Notes under the pieces: generated by a model
Database searches by the model: none
What the model saw: the letters and a program-made list of their open reading frames with translations, nothing else
Told to the model about the DNA's origin: nothing
Source of the DNA: Geosiphon pyriformis
Taxonomy: Eukaryota > Glomeromycota > Glomeromycetes > Archaeosporales > Geosiphonaceae
Direction of reading: 5' to 3'
Length of the DNA: 64,000 bases
NCBI GenBank assembly: GCA_016748015.1
Contig: JAAOMT010000282.1
Coordinates: 186,001-250,000 of the forward strand
Translations under genes and position numbers: made by a program
In this document: piece by piece, positions 47,924 to 57,506 of the stretch
How the letters are laid out: each line of letters begins with the position of its first letter
How positions within the stretch are numbered: position 1 is the first letter of the stretch

Positions 47924-48779
47924 TATTACAAATGATTATTTGGGATCTCAAGTCAAATAACAAACCCATAACTTGGTGCTCAAAGGGAAGTTTGCATTTG
48001 ATGATAATCTAAAGGTTTTGTAGTCTGAAGGTTTTGTTGGAGTCCTTTGTATAATAGACAGAGATTCAATAGTTGTTTTATCCATAGCTTCCCAGAATTG
48101 CAATTCTGTTAATTCTTCTCTTGACATGATGACTGGCAATCCTTTGGTAAGTAATTTGTAATTCATTTTACATGCTCTACTCACTCACAGGGATCTTTTA
48201 CCAGGCAATTTTTGACATCAGTAATCTAATGCTTTTAATCAATTAGTACACAACAATAAAATCAAAGAAAGAAATAAAGCAAAAATAGAAAAATAAAGAA
48301 AATAAAAAAATAAGAAAATAAGAAAATAAGCCAAGACAATGTGCAGATTAGTATTCGTCAATAGCTATAATCAAGAGCTATTGTTCCAGTATGGTTAAGT
48401 ATCAATTGCTATCAACATAGAGTGTTAATAGTGAAAAGTAAATATGGATGGTAAATAATTTATTTATTCAATATTTTGTAAAGGAGAGATTTCTAACTAA
48501 AGAATTCGGTTTTTTCTACTTTTAATGCTACTGTTATATATACATAATTAATGTTCTACAAGATTGCTTACATTTCCGAGCAATGTGCTATGATTTCTTA
48601 AGCAATGCTCACATTGCTGAGTGATGTGCTCTAATTTTTTAACATTGTTCCATATTGCTGAGCAATGTGCCATGTTTTCTGATATTGCTCCATATTGCTA
48701 AGCAATGTGCTCATGTGCTCAATACTATTCTCTTATTAGTCTGCTATTTTCCATATCTATTTTCTTTTTATGAGTAACA
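47924..48779 (-). repeat. G4 5' LTR (right end)
   Basis: 856 bp. The minus strand starts TGTTACTCATAAAAAG at 48779 and ends GTAATA at 47924. TATA box at 48534-48543. U3 palindrome array at 48565-48720. Its terminal base joins the right target duplicate ACAG. Confidence 0.9.
48534..48543 (-). promoter_or_regulatory. TATA box of G4 5' LTR
   Basis: GTATATATAA on the minus strand, in the same context as the other family LTRs. This would be the promoter for the G4 genomic RNA. Confidence 0.5.
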
Positions 48780-48806
48780 ACAGTACCAACCATAATCATC
48801 CAAACA

Positions 48807-50354
48807 GTGACAGAATCTGAAGAAATAGGAACAAACTATTTAGGATTTGCAAAATTCTTATTCCAACACTATCACTTTTATCTCAGATTAACAAATAATA
48901 GTTGGCCAACCAAATCAGCTTTCAATTGCTACATCAATGAAAGAATAGTATATCACTTGGGAGACCAAGGAGATCCAAAATCTGCCTTTAACAACTTCTT
49001 TAGTGAATTACTCCAAAGCACCATTCTTCCACAAAATTACCTATTTGCACCCTTAATTACAAAAATAAACAGGGAAATTGAAAAATACACCAAACAGAAA
49101 TTTTCTATCACTTTTGCAGACAAAGACAAAGGAAAGCTACAAACACCAGCAGGAACACCAAAGCAAATCTAACTACCCACTTGGAAGAAACAAAGGTTTG
49201 ATTCACCTGCTAATCTATCATATCATCACACACCCAGAAGCACTATCAATATAATAAACACAGCTACAACAAGCACGACAACACCACAAAACAGAATCTC
49301 ATTTCAAAGTAAACAAAAAAAGACAAAGTTATTAGGAACATATGGCAATTATTTCAAGGGATTTAAATCACAATTCCCAATGCTATCAGAAATTTAATCA
49401 CCACCACCACAACCAGATTTTGGAGCCATTAGTTTTTGGGAAATAACCAACTCTGAAGAAAAAGAGAGTAGCAATTGGGAAGTTAATAAGCAAAACCCGA
49501 TCCTAGAACATTCAGAAATTAAAACTCCAGTTAATCAAACTTCGGAAAATCAGAATAATCAAAACCCCAATGTAATTAATCAGCACTTACCTCCAGTAAT
49601 TGTGATCAATCTACCACCAGCTCCACCAAACGCCCAATAGCAACAACAGTCATAACTGCTACCTCAACAACAAATTCAGCAGCAACCACAACCCAACTTA
49701 GATCCAATGACATATGTACCAATAGCCAAACTCAAAAAATTCACCGGCAAAGAGGACAATGCCCAAATATGGCTAAATAATGTGGAGAAAATCATTGCTG
49801 CTAATGGATGGAATGATGCCAGAGCCATGCAAACCATTCCATATTTTCTCTAGAATACTGCCAATTTATGGTACCAAAGTCTGGTCAACAAACCCCAAGA
49901 TTTTAATGCATTCAAAACTGAGTTTTTAAAATACTTTAGTAACAATAACAGCATTAATAGACTAGCAAACACATTTACTACCATCAAACAAGGAAAAAAT
50001 GAAGCAGTCACTACTTACTTAGCACACTTTCACAAGAATTTGCACCAGATTCAAGCCATCAACATCAATTATTTCACAGTGGCCCAAATCCTAAATCAGT
50101 TTATTCGCGGATTATGCAGTAGTATTTTACAACACATATGTTCATTGTATCCTATCAATCTGCAAGCAGTCATCACAAACACCCAAGATTTTGAAGCCAC
50201 TAAACTCGAAGCTAACCATGCCCAAGCCATTAATCTAGTAATAAATAGATTATCTGAATTGGATTTCAAATTGAAACAATTTAGTGATTCCATCAATCAG
50301 AAATTAAAAGAATACTTAGTTGACAATCGCACAATTTATCAACCACCACAATGA
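48807..50354 (+). pseudogene. gag: G3 Gag
   Basis: Frame opens at GTG 48807 in the context ACAGTGACA. The N-terminal helical domain (FNCYINERIVYHLG, FSELLQSTIL) runs to about 49170. A Pro/Gln-rich linker is followed by a capsid core at 49730-50030 (FTGKEDNAQIWLNNVEKII, GWNDARAM, NLWYQSL, FLKYFSNNNSIN) and a C-terminal helical region open at 50040-50354. It ends with PPQ and TGA (50352-50354), the same place as in G4 and G5. Other stops (TAA/TAG) sit at Gln or Leu-adjacent sites. No frameshift. It forms the particle shell and packages RNA. Confidence 0.78.
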
Positions 50355-51720
50355 TGCAATAATTCTGGAAACACAAATTGTTTCCAGAATCAGTCGCGTT
50401 CATTATTGTCAACCAATCAACAGTGGCAACAAGAAATACGTGTTTGCCACTATTGTGGTAAACAAGAACACTTACAAATTGATTGTTGCCATCACTTAAA
50501 TAATTAATGATTGGAAAATCAATATTGAAACTCTGATTGCCAGTTTCAAATTCCAAATAACCTACCAAACTTAGAGCCATATCCTCAAAATTACATATAT
50601 ATGACCCAACAGCCATTTTATCATTCACTAGTATATCAAGCAGCAATTTATCAACTGACAACACTGACAATTTATCAGCTGCAATTATAACCTATTTATC
50701 AGCTGCAGCCTCAGGTAATCTATTAGCCCCAACAAATTCAAACACCATCACAGAACTTATCTGAAAACAGAACCTAAAGGCTGAGATTGACCCAACAAAG
50801 CTGGAGATTGTTAATAGTAGTTCACCAACCAATTTCCAGTTCTTTCACACAACCAGCAGGATCTCGACAACAGAATTCGGGCACCAAGTATGTCCAAAAT
50901 CCGAATTCCCAGAACTATTTAAGTCTTTTGGTTACCACAGAAGACGCCCAACCCAATAATCTAGAGACCAACCAACAACCAACACTTACCAGCAACATCC
51001 TGCCAGCTACCATCACTAAGAACAAATTACTGGATGCCATCTTTCTGTTTAAACTCAAAAAACCATTAATCACGCCATTATTTAGTGGAGCCACTCTGGA
51101 AGAAAAACCTATTACAGCCATGTATACTGATGCCAAAGTTGATGGCCATTCCATCAAACTGATCCTAAACAGTGGATCAGCTGACAGCATCATTACAAAA
51201 CAGTTCATAGACTAATTAGGTCGCCAAGTTGATCGCACTGCCAGTACCAGGATCATAATCACTGATAGAGCAACAAAAACTCCCATTGGTGAGATCAACA
51301 ACTTCCCTATTGAAGTCAATGGTATCATGGTCTCAATCAAAGTACTGGTCATGGAAGCCACCCAATACTAAGCACTCATTGGGAATGATTGACTATCTAA
51401 AACCAATGCATTGCTTGATTGGAATATGCAAGAGTTTCAAATTAACCAGAATGGCTAACACACATGTGTACCAGCCATGTGTGGCCATTTCAAGACTACC
51501 AACTTGACAACTCCACTTATTGAATTCAAGAAAGAGGAGAAGAAACCCATTTGGGAAGCCTACCAAGTTTCTTGGGCTAACACTGAACACAATAAGCTGC
51601 CGCCAATACTTTTGTGGGACAACAACAGCAAAGAAAAACAGAGTGAAAAACTTATCTGAAAAGCTAACCAAGCCTGGAAAACTGACAATGACCAGGAAGA
51701 ACAAATAAATTGGGAATAGA
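50355..51720 (+). pseudogene. pol: G3 nucleocapsid knuckle and retropepsin
   Basis: Same frame as Gag. Knuckle at 50445-50486: C-HY-C-GKQE-H-LQID-C. A Gln/Tyr/Pro linker follows with repeated YQ and PQ words. Retropepsin segment open 50787-51215: ITAMYTDAKVDGHSIKLIL, then N-S-G at 51168-51176 (Asp to Asn), then SADSIIT. Late strands VLVMEATQY follow near 51350. The WEAYQVSWANTEHNKLP block at 51560-51600 is conserved in G4 and G5. Protease inactive by the Asn substitution. Confidence 0.78.
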
Positions 51721-51829
51721 AAAAAGACAAAAAGAGAAAAGGAAAAAAGAAAGAAGAAAAACCAACAACTGACAGCAACTCTACTTATAATTCTTATACT
51801 ACACTCCACTGATCCACTTATTACCACCC

Positions 51830-52480
51830 AAAACTGGTATGCATCAATTGCAGCAAGAAATTGTTGTCAATAGATGCTTATTGTGACAACAATAAAGAGT
51901 ACACTTCAGCAACAAAATTCTACTGCTGCCCATGCATTATTGAACACTTTGGAAGGCCAAAACAAATTGGGAAATAGAACAATGAACTATGTTTGGTTTG
52001 TGGAAAAACTCTTCTAAACAAAGGAATATGGAATGACATTCCTGAGCAAAGAAGAATGTGCAATGAATTGTGTCAATACACAATTCTTATAAGCAACTGG
52101 GTGAGGAAAGGAATGCCCATAGACATTGCCTGGAGACAAGCTGTCAAACATTTGGATGGATGTCCACACAATGATGACAAAATCTGACAAATGACACTTG
52201 CCAAAATTGAAAGAGCAACACCAGAAGAGATAAAAACAATTAAAAATAATCCACCTGAACCTATAGAACTTGACTGAAACCCAGAACCAGTCATAAATCT
52301 CCTAGATCCAGAACAATTCCACAAACATTATTAAGAGCTAGCATCTACGAAAGAAGAACAAGAGCAATGCTTGGAAGAAATCAATACTCAACTATGTGAC
52401 CACTGTTTGATCCCATGTGACTTTCAATATTGTAATGAATGTGACCTCATTTACAATCCACCACCACACATGATCTACAC
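51830..52480 (+). pseudogene. pol: G3 Cys-rich modules
   Basis: First module: LVCINCSKKLLS, then KFYCCPC, FGRPKQIGK, LCLVCGKTLLNKGIWND and MCNELCQY. Part of it is open at 51993-52187. Second module: LCDHCLIPCDFQYCNECDLIYNPPP, open from 52371. The spacing CxxC ... CxxC ... CxxC ... CxxxC in the first and CxxC-x8-CxxC in the second suggests two or three zinc sites. It lies between protease and dUTPase, in frame with both. Confidence 0.68.
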
Positions 52481-52594
52481 AATCCCAGAGGAAAAAAAAC
52501 CAATCAGCAACTGTGCATCAGAATCAGAATCAATTTTCAATCCTGATTCAAACTCTGACAACAACAATGATAAAAATAACAGTTCCAGCTCTGC

Positions 52595-53504
52595 TTAAAA
52601 TGGCAATGAAAATATCAGTGATTCAGACTCCAATTCAAACCCTAAAATATATATTGCACTTCCTAATCTATCTAAAGAGCAGAAACTCAAATGGTATAGT
52701 GACAATAATGAAAGTATTATGCCAGAATGTGTGCATGATACTAATACAGAATTTAATCTGAGATATCCAGGAAAAGAAGCTATCAAATTGGAACCAAATT
52801 TGTGCACATATATTGATTTCAAAATAGCTCTGGAAATTTTAGCAACAACCATGGTTCAATTAGCATCTAGAAGTAGCCTAACAAAAAAAGAAATCAATAT
52901 TAGAGAAGGAATAATTGATACAGAATATGTAGAAAATATTATTGCTATGCTACAAAATAATTCTGAAAAGGCCTATATTATAGAGCCAAATGAAAAGATA
53001 GCACAAGCAATATTCCTACCTCTGGTGAAAATAGCTCAATTAGTGTCAGTAAGAAACAAAGAAGAATTAGGAATTACTGTTAAAGAAATACAGGGATTTG
53101 GATCAATAGGTAGAATAGATATACCAGTTAATATGGCAGAGGAAGAGGTTATTGACAAAAGAGAAATTATCTCAACTCATCAATCAATTTCTATTTCATC
53201 ATATGACCAGTATATGTTATCTATAAAAAGAGAAGTAAAGAATCAGGCTCAGTTGTTTGAAGCAGAAGCCACTATTTGCGAATCAGGGGAGATTGAACTC
53301 ACTAATCTCTACATATTAGCCAAAAGTCTCAAAAACATCAAAATTCCCATCTATAACACAACTGAAAGTGTTATTGAAATATCAAAGGGAACTATTATTG
53401 AATATTTGACTATTGAAGTTGAGGATCAACCACCAAATCACATTCCAGATTTTCCACAGCTTTGTAGATATGTGAACATTATATTACAAACTATTTATGA
53501 ATGA
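52595..53504 (+). CDS. pol: G3 dUTPase and linker, 261-codon open segment
   Basis: The open part 52719-53504 belongs to the Gag-Pol frame. Motif I is TEFNL (Asp to Asn compared with G4 and G5), motif II RSSLTKK, motif III IIDTEYVEN, motif IV KIAQAIF, motif V KEIQGFGSIG. The chain then runs into the beta-rich linker (NMAEEEV, IPIYNTTESVIEISKGTIIEYL, FPQLCRYV). Substitutions in motifs I, III and V are consistent with G-to-A decay. Upstream (52595-52718) an acidic Asn/Ser/Asp-rich linker joins it to the second Cys module. Not an independent gene, although the open frame is long. Confidence 0.82.
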
Positions 53505-54960
53505 AGTGAATGTTATCTGCTCCAACCAGAACAATTGGAACAGATGAATATGGGAAATCTAGATCCACTTCAACAGATGCAACTCAAGATGTTACTCAAC
53601 AATTTTAATGACATCTTTGTTAGCAAAAATAAATTTGGCCAAACTAACATCATCTGGCATTAGATCAAGACTGGAGATGCAATGCCAATTAAACAAAGAG
53701 CATACAGAATACCACCAGCTAGCCATGAGATCATTCATCAAGAAATCAACTAAATGCTTGACAATGAACTAATTCAGTCATCAACGAGTTCATGGTTGTT
53801 ACCAGTAGTACTAGTCTGTAAGAAGAATAGAAAAATCTGTTTTTGTGTAGACTACCGGAAACTGAATGGAGTAACAAAAAGTAATAGCTATTCAACTCCA
53901 AAGATCCAAGAACTATTCAACACTTTTGGAGAAAATAAATGGTTCTCAATACTGGATTTAGATAGTGATTACTGGCAAGTAGCTATGGATCCAGTTGATA
54001 AAGAAAAAACAGCATTCACCACAAGAAAAAAAAATTTTGAGTTTGAAGTCATGCCATTTGGCTTGATGAATGCTTTAGCAACATTCCAACAGCTTATGGA
54101 AATTGTCTATACTAGATTACTATGAAAATCAATAGTTGTATACTTGGATAATACTAATGTGTTCTCAAAAACATTTAATGATCATTTGCATCATCTCCAA
54201 CAAGTCTTTGAAAGGTTAAGAAGAGCTGGATTGAAATTAAATGCAACCAAATGTTTTTTTGGAAAAACTGGACTCAAGTTTTTGGGACATGTGGTAAGCA
54301 AAGACAGAATCAAAACAGATTCAGACAAGATCAAAGTAGTTAAGAACTTTCCAATACCAGCCAACTTGCCAGAACTAAGAGCATTTTTGGGATTTGCAGG
54401 CTACTATTGCTGTTTCATTAAGGACTTTTCTAAACTAGCTCAGCCACTTCACCATTTACAAACCAAGAATGTGAAATATGAATAGACTGAAACTCAACAA
54501 AAAGCATTTAACACATTGAGAAAAAAGCTTATTCAAGCTCCAGTATTGATGTATCCAGATCACAACAAACCATTCATCATTACTACTAATGTATCAAGTC
54601 AAGCATTGGAAGCAGTACTATCACAAAAAGAACCTAATAAAAGAGAGCATCCAGTAGCTTACACCAGTAAAAGTTTAAATCCAGCTGAAAAAAACTATGA
54701 AACTCCAGCACTGAAACACTTAGCAATTTATTGGGCTGTTATTAAATGGAGAGAATACTTGAGCCAAAAGTTTGAAATATATATGGATCACAAAAGATTA
54801 ACTTCAATTCAGAAACAAAAATTTGCAGACGATTGCCATACCAGATGGAAAATAAAACTTTCACCATTCAATTATACAGTACATTATAAAAAGGGAAAAA
54901 ACAATGGAAATGCCAATAAATTGTCACAAATAAATCTAAAAACATTTCAACCCAAAAATA
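53505..54960 (+). pseudogene. pol: G3 reverse transcriptase and RNase H
   Basis: RT open segments 53754-54125 and 54144-54485. FCVDYRKLNGV is near 53835, KWFSILDLDSDYWQVAM near 53940, and MPFGLMNALATFQQL near 54050. The Trp of LLWKS is TGA at 54123. The catalytic box at 54141-54152 reads YLDN (Asp to Asn). FLGHVVSK and LRAFLGFAGYY follow. RNase H (54516-54930) has IITTNVSSQ for TDAS, then YTSKSLNPAEKNYET, LAIYWAVIKW and YMDHKRLT. Both enzyme centres have lost an Asp by G to A. Confidence 0.85.
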
Positions 54961-56327
54961 TAACAAAAGATGAACACACAAAAATACCAACAGCTCCAGC
55001 ATTATATAAATACTCAATCATTCAAGGAGAAATTATCTCAAAAAGAACAAAACAACATAAAACAGCAATTAAAATATTTTACCAGAAAAACAGAAGAAAT
55101 CCAGACCAACCAACCAGAGTAATTACAGAATCAGAAAAAGAAACAATATTGTTTAACATGCATTCAGATCCAACAACAGGATATTTTCATAAAGAAGCAA
55201 CCATAGAAAGAACCAGAAAAAGATATTATTGGCTATCAATATATCCAGACATTATACAATATGTTCAAAGTTGTGATGCTTGTCAAAGAAAAGATAGAAC
55301 AAAACCCAGTGAATTATTAAGACCAATCAAAATAGAACAACCATTTGATTACATTAGAATTGACTTAGTCAGACCATTAACAATTACCAGTAGAGACAAC
55401 AGATATATTGCAGTAGCTATGGACTATCTTACAAAATAGCCAGAAGCAAAAGCCATTCAAAGAGCAGATGCAGAATCCATTGCCAAATTCATCCATCAAA
55501 ATTTAATATGTCAATACGGATGTCCAAAAGAACTATTATCAGGTCAAAGAACTCATTTTGTGAATAAAACATTAACAGAATTAAGTCAGAGATTTGGGAT
55601 AAAAAGACCATTATCATCACCATATCATCCACAAACCAATGGACTTGAAAGATTCAATAGAACATTGTGTGAAGCAATCACCAAAATCAGTCAAGAAAAC
55701 CAAGATGAATGGGATTTGTTTATACTATCAGTATTATTTGCTTATCGAACAATAAGACAAGATACTATACAAGCAACACCATTTGAATTAGTATATAGTA
55801 AAACAGCAACATTACTAGTTGAGATAGAGGTCAATACATATCCAACTGAACCAATAACAGAAGCTAATTTCCAAGAAATATTATTGAAAAAAACATATGA
55901 TCTAATAGAAACTCTAGAGAACAAATGGCGAAAAGTAGCTGATAGCATACAAAAGTCACAAGAGAAACAAAAAAAAAAACATGATAACCAATTACCAAAT
56001 AAACCAGTTGAATTCAAGATTGGAGACAAAGTACTTCTATATTGTACCAAAGTGGAAAAACAATAGAGTGGAAAATTTGACTCCAAATGGGATAGACCAT
56101 TTCACATAGAAAAAATTCTTGAAAATGGAGCTTATAAATTAAGATGAAACAATAAAATTTTAACCAAAGCAGCACATGGAGATTAACTGAAACCATATCA
56201 CAATATAACATCATCAATTACCAGTAATATTCTACAATTGGGAGTACAAAGAATACTAGTCCAACCAGATAAGATTTCATAAGATTTAGAACCAATCATA
56301 CTCATCGAAACAAACACAACAATTTGA
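54961..56327 (+). pseudogene. pol: G3 integrase
   Basis: Zinc N-domain near 55150-55290 with MHSDPTTGYFH and C-D-A-C. Core: IRIDLVRPL (Asp kept, two Gly to Arg), then LLSGQRTHFVN at about 55530-55562, where the second catalytic Asp is Gly, then QTNGLERFNRTL with Glu. The C-terminal segment 55560-56066 is open for 168 codons and includes FKIGDKVLLY. The GPY/F-like module is SGKFDSKWDRPFHIEKIL. Only one frame is used, ending at TGA 56325. No chromodomain follows. Dead by the core substitutions and stops such as TAG at 55437. Confidence 0.83.
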
Positions 56328-56334
56328 TATACTG

Positions 56335-56370
<36 letters not shown>
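56335..56370 (+). repeat. Uninterrupted A36 tract
   Basis: Thirty-six consecutive A between the integrase stop and ORF3 of G3. The matching region of G4 has no such run. Could be a slippage expansion or an assembly/sequencing effect. Confidence 0.9.
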
Positions 56371-56372
<2 letters not shown>

Positions 56373-56411
56373 ATATAAGGAACCAAAGTATGCAATGAAG
56401 ACAACAGAAAA

Positions 56412-56572
56412 ATGGAAATTCCAAACCACATTCATCAACTTACCCAACAATTATTTCAAGCTGTAAATCAACAACAATTAGACATGAAAATTGTTATCAA
56501 TCACTAAACAATTTGCTATCAAAACACCAAGAAAAAAACAAAGGAAACACCATATTAGTAACTAAAGAATGA
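56412..56572 (+). pseudogene. G3 ORF3, cut by G5
   Basis: Starts MEIPNHIHQLTQQLFQAV, nearly the same as G4 ORF3 (MEIPNHIHTIAQQLFQAL). One TAA at 56505 and a TAG-TAA pair near the end, in the same place as the TAA-TGA pair of G4. It lies in the same frame number as Gag-Pol but after stops. It is broken by the LTR of G5 after 54 codons. Confidence 0.65.
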
Positions 56573-56639
56573 TGTTACTCATAGAAATATAGGAAATATA
56601 TTAACATGATTATTAGCCAATTAAAAGTAGGCGTAGTAA

Positions 56640-56800
56640 ATGTAAAATTCCAGAATTCTTCTCAGGAATTGCAGGATTCCAAGAATTTCAGGATTCTCTG
56701 ACGAGGAATTACAAGATTCCAGAATTCTAGGATTCCTCTCATAGAAATCACAAGATTCCAAAAATTCCAGGATTCCTGTTGTGAAGAATCAAGGAATTGA
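56640..56800 (+). repeat. U3 direct repeats in G5 LTR
   Basis: Six or more imperfect copies of a unit built on CAGGATTCC and AGAATTC words. The position is equivalent to the palindromic array of G3/G4. A probable enhancer region by position only. Confidence 0.65.
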
Positions 56801-56815
56801 GAAATCTCAATTATG

Positions 56816-56824
56816 TATATATAG
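56816..56824 (+). promoter_or_regulatory. TATA box of G5 LTR
   Basis: TATATATAG followed by CAGTAGTGTTAGAAAC, as in G3. Confidence 0.55.
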
Positions 56825-57444
56825 CAGTAGTGTTAGAAACAGAAAAAACAGAATTGATATGACAGAATCCTTAATTCAGAAACACAAATTATCAAATAAA
56901 TAAATATTTTATATCTCAAAACCATTCTCCACTATCAATACTTCATGTTGATAGTAATTGATACTTAACCACGCTGGAACAATAGCTCTTGATCATGGCT
57001 ATTGACAAGATACTAACATACCAAATTGCCTTGGCTTATTTTCTCTATTTTCTTATTTTATTTTTTTTATTTTATTTTCTTTCCTTCTTTGATTTTGTTG
57101 TTGTATACTAATTGATTAAAAGATTAAGCACTGAGTTATTAACGTCAAGAATAGCCTGATAAAAGACCCAAAAATAAGGGTAGAATTTTATATATTATTG
57201 GATAGCTTACCAGAAAAGCATGACTGCCAGACTAAATTCGGCCACCACGCTGAGAAAAAAATTGGGAAAACTCTTGGGAAAATACATCTACTATCGACAC
57301 TATTGAATCTCTGTTTATTATACAAAGGACTCTATCAAAACCTTCAGATACAATACTTACAGAACATCATCAATGGAAGTAGTTTTGAGTACCAAGTTAC
57401 AGGTTTGTTAATTAATTCAACAGCAGAAATAATCACCTGTAACA

Positions 57445-57462
57445 TTTAGTGCTTCCTGTGAG
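57445..57462 (+). other. G5 primer-binding site region
   Basis: TTTAGTGCTTCCTGTGAG. Compared with G3 it carries a G-to-A and a C-to-T change that would weaken tRNA pairing. Confidence 0.6.
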
Positions 57463-57506
57463 GTATAATTCTACAGAGAACCAACACCAACAACACCAAA
57501 CCAAAA

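Larger units (their letters stand above)
38586..48779 (-). mobile_element. G4: complete Ty3/gypsy element nested in G3
   Basis: 10,194 bp, both LTRs present, minus strand. It is flanked by perfect duplicates ACAG at 38582-38585 and 48780-48783. Removing G4 and one ACAG joins the G3 leader (TTACAGAGAACAG) with TACCAACC and the G3 Gag. The interior contains, in order, Gag, knuckle, protease, Cys-rich modules, dUTPase, RT, RNase H, integrase, ORF3 and a polypurine tract. Several frameshifts (frames change near 47.2, 43.9, 43.5 and 41.6 kb) and stops make it inactive, but more catalytic residues survive than in G3. Confidence 0.92.
37610..56572 (+). mobile_element. G3: Ty3/gypsy element carrying nested G4 and truncated by G5
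   Basis: Plus-strand element. The 5' LTR (37610-38546) and first 39 bp of the interior (38547-38585) are separated from the rest (48784-56572) by G4. Gag-Pol from 48807 to 56325 stays in one frame with only stop-codon substitutions. ORF3 is broken at 56572 by the LTR of G5, so the G3 3' LTR lies outside the window. It inserted into L5 (left flank CTGA). Confidence 0.88.
56573..57444 (+). repeat. G5 5' LTR with a different U3
   Basis: 872 bp, TGTTACTC start, GTAACA end. The first 30 bp, the TATA region and the R-U5 part (from about 56940) match G3/G4 LTRs. The U3 middle (56640-56800) instead has degenerate repeats of AGGATTCCAGAATTC type and lacks the CATTGCT palindromes. Confidence 0.88.

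Noticed and set aside
51393-51827. Minus-strand 144-codon Phe/Leu-rich frame resembling a membrane protein
   Set aside because: Complement of the Lys/Glu-rich linker after the protease in G3; the same antisense effect appears at 60273-60566 in G5.
56335-56370. Poly(A) tract as the tail of a processed pseudogene or LINE
   Set aside because: It lies within G3 between the integrase end and ORF3, with collinear element sequence on both sides and no target duplication.
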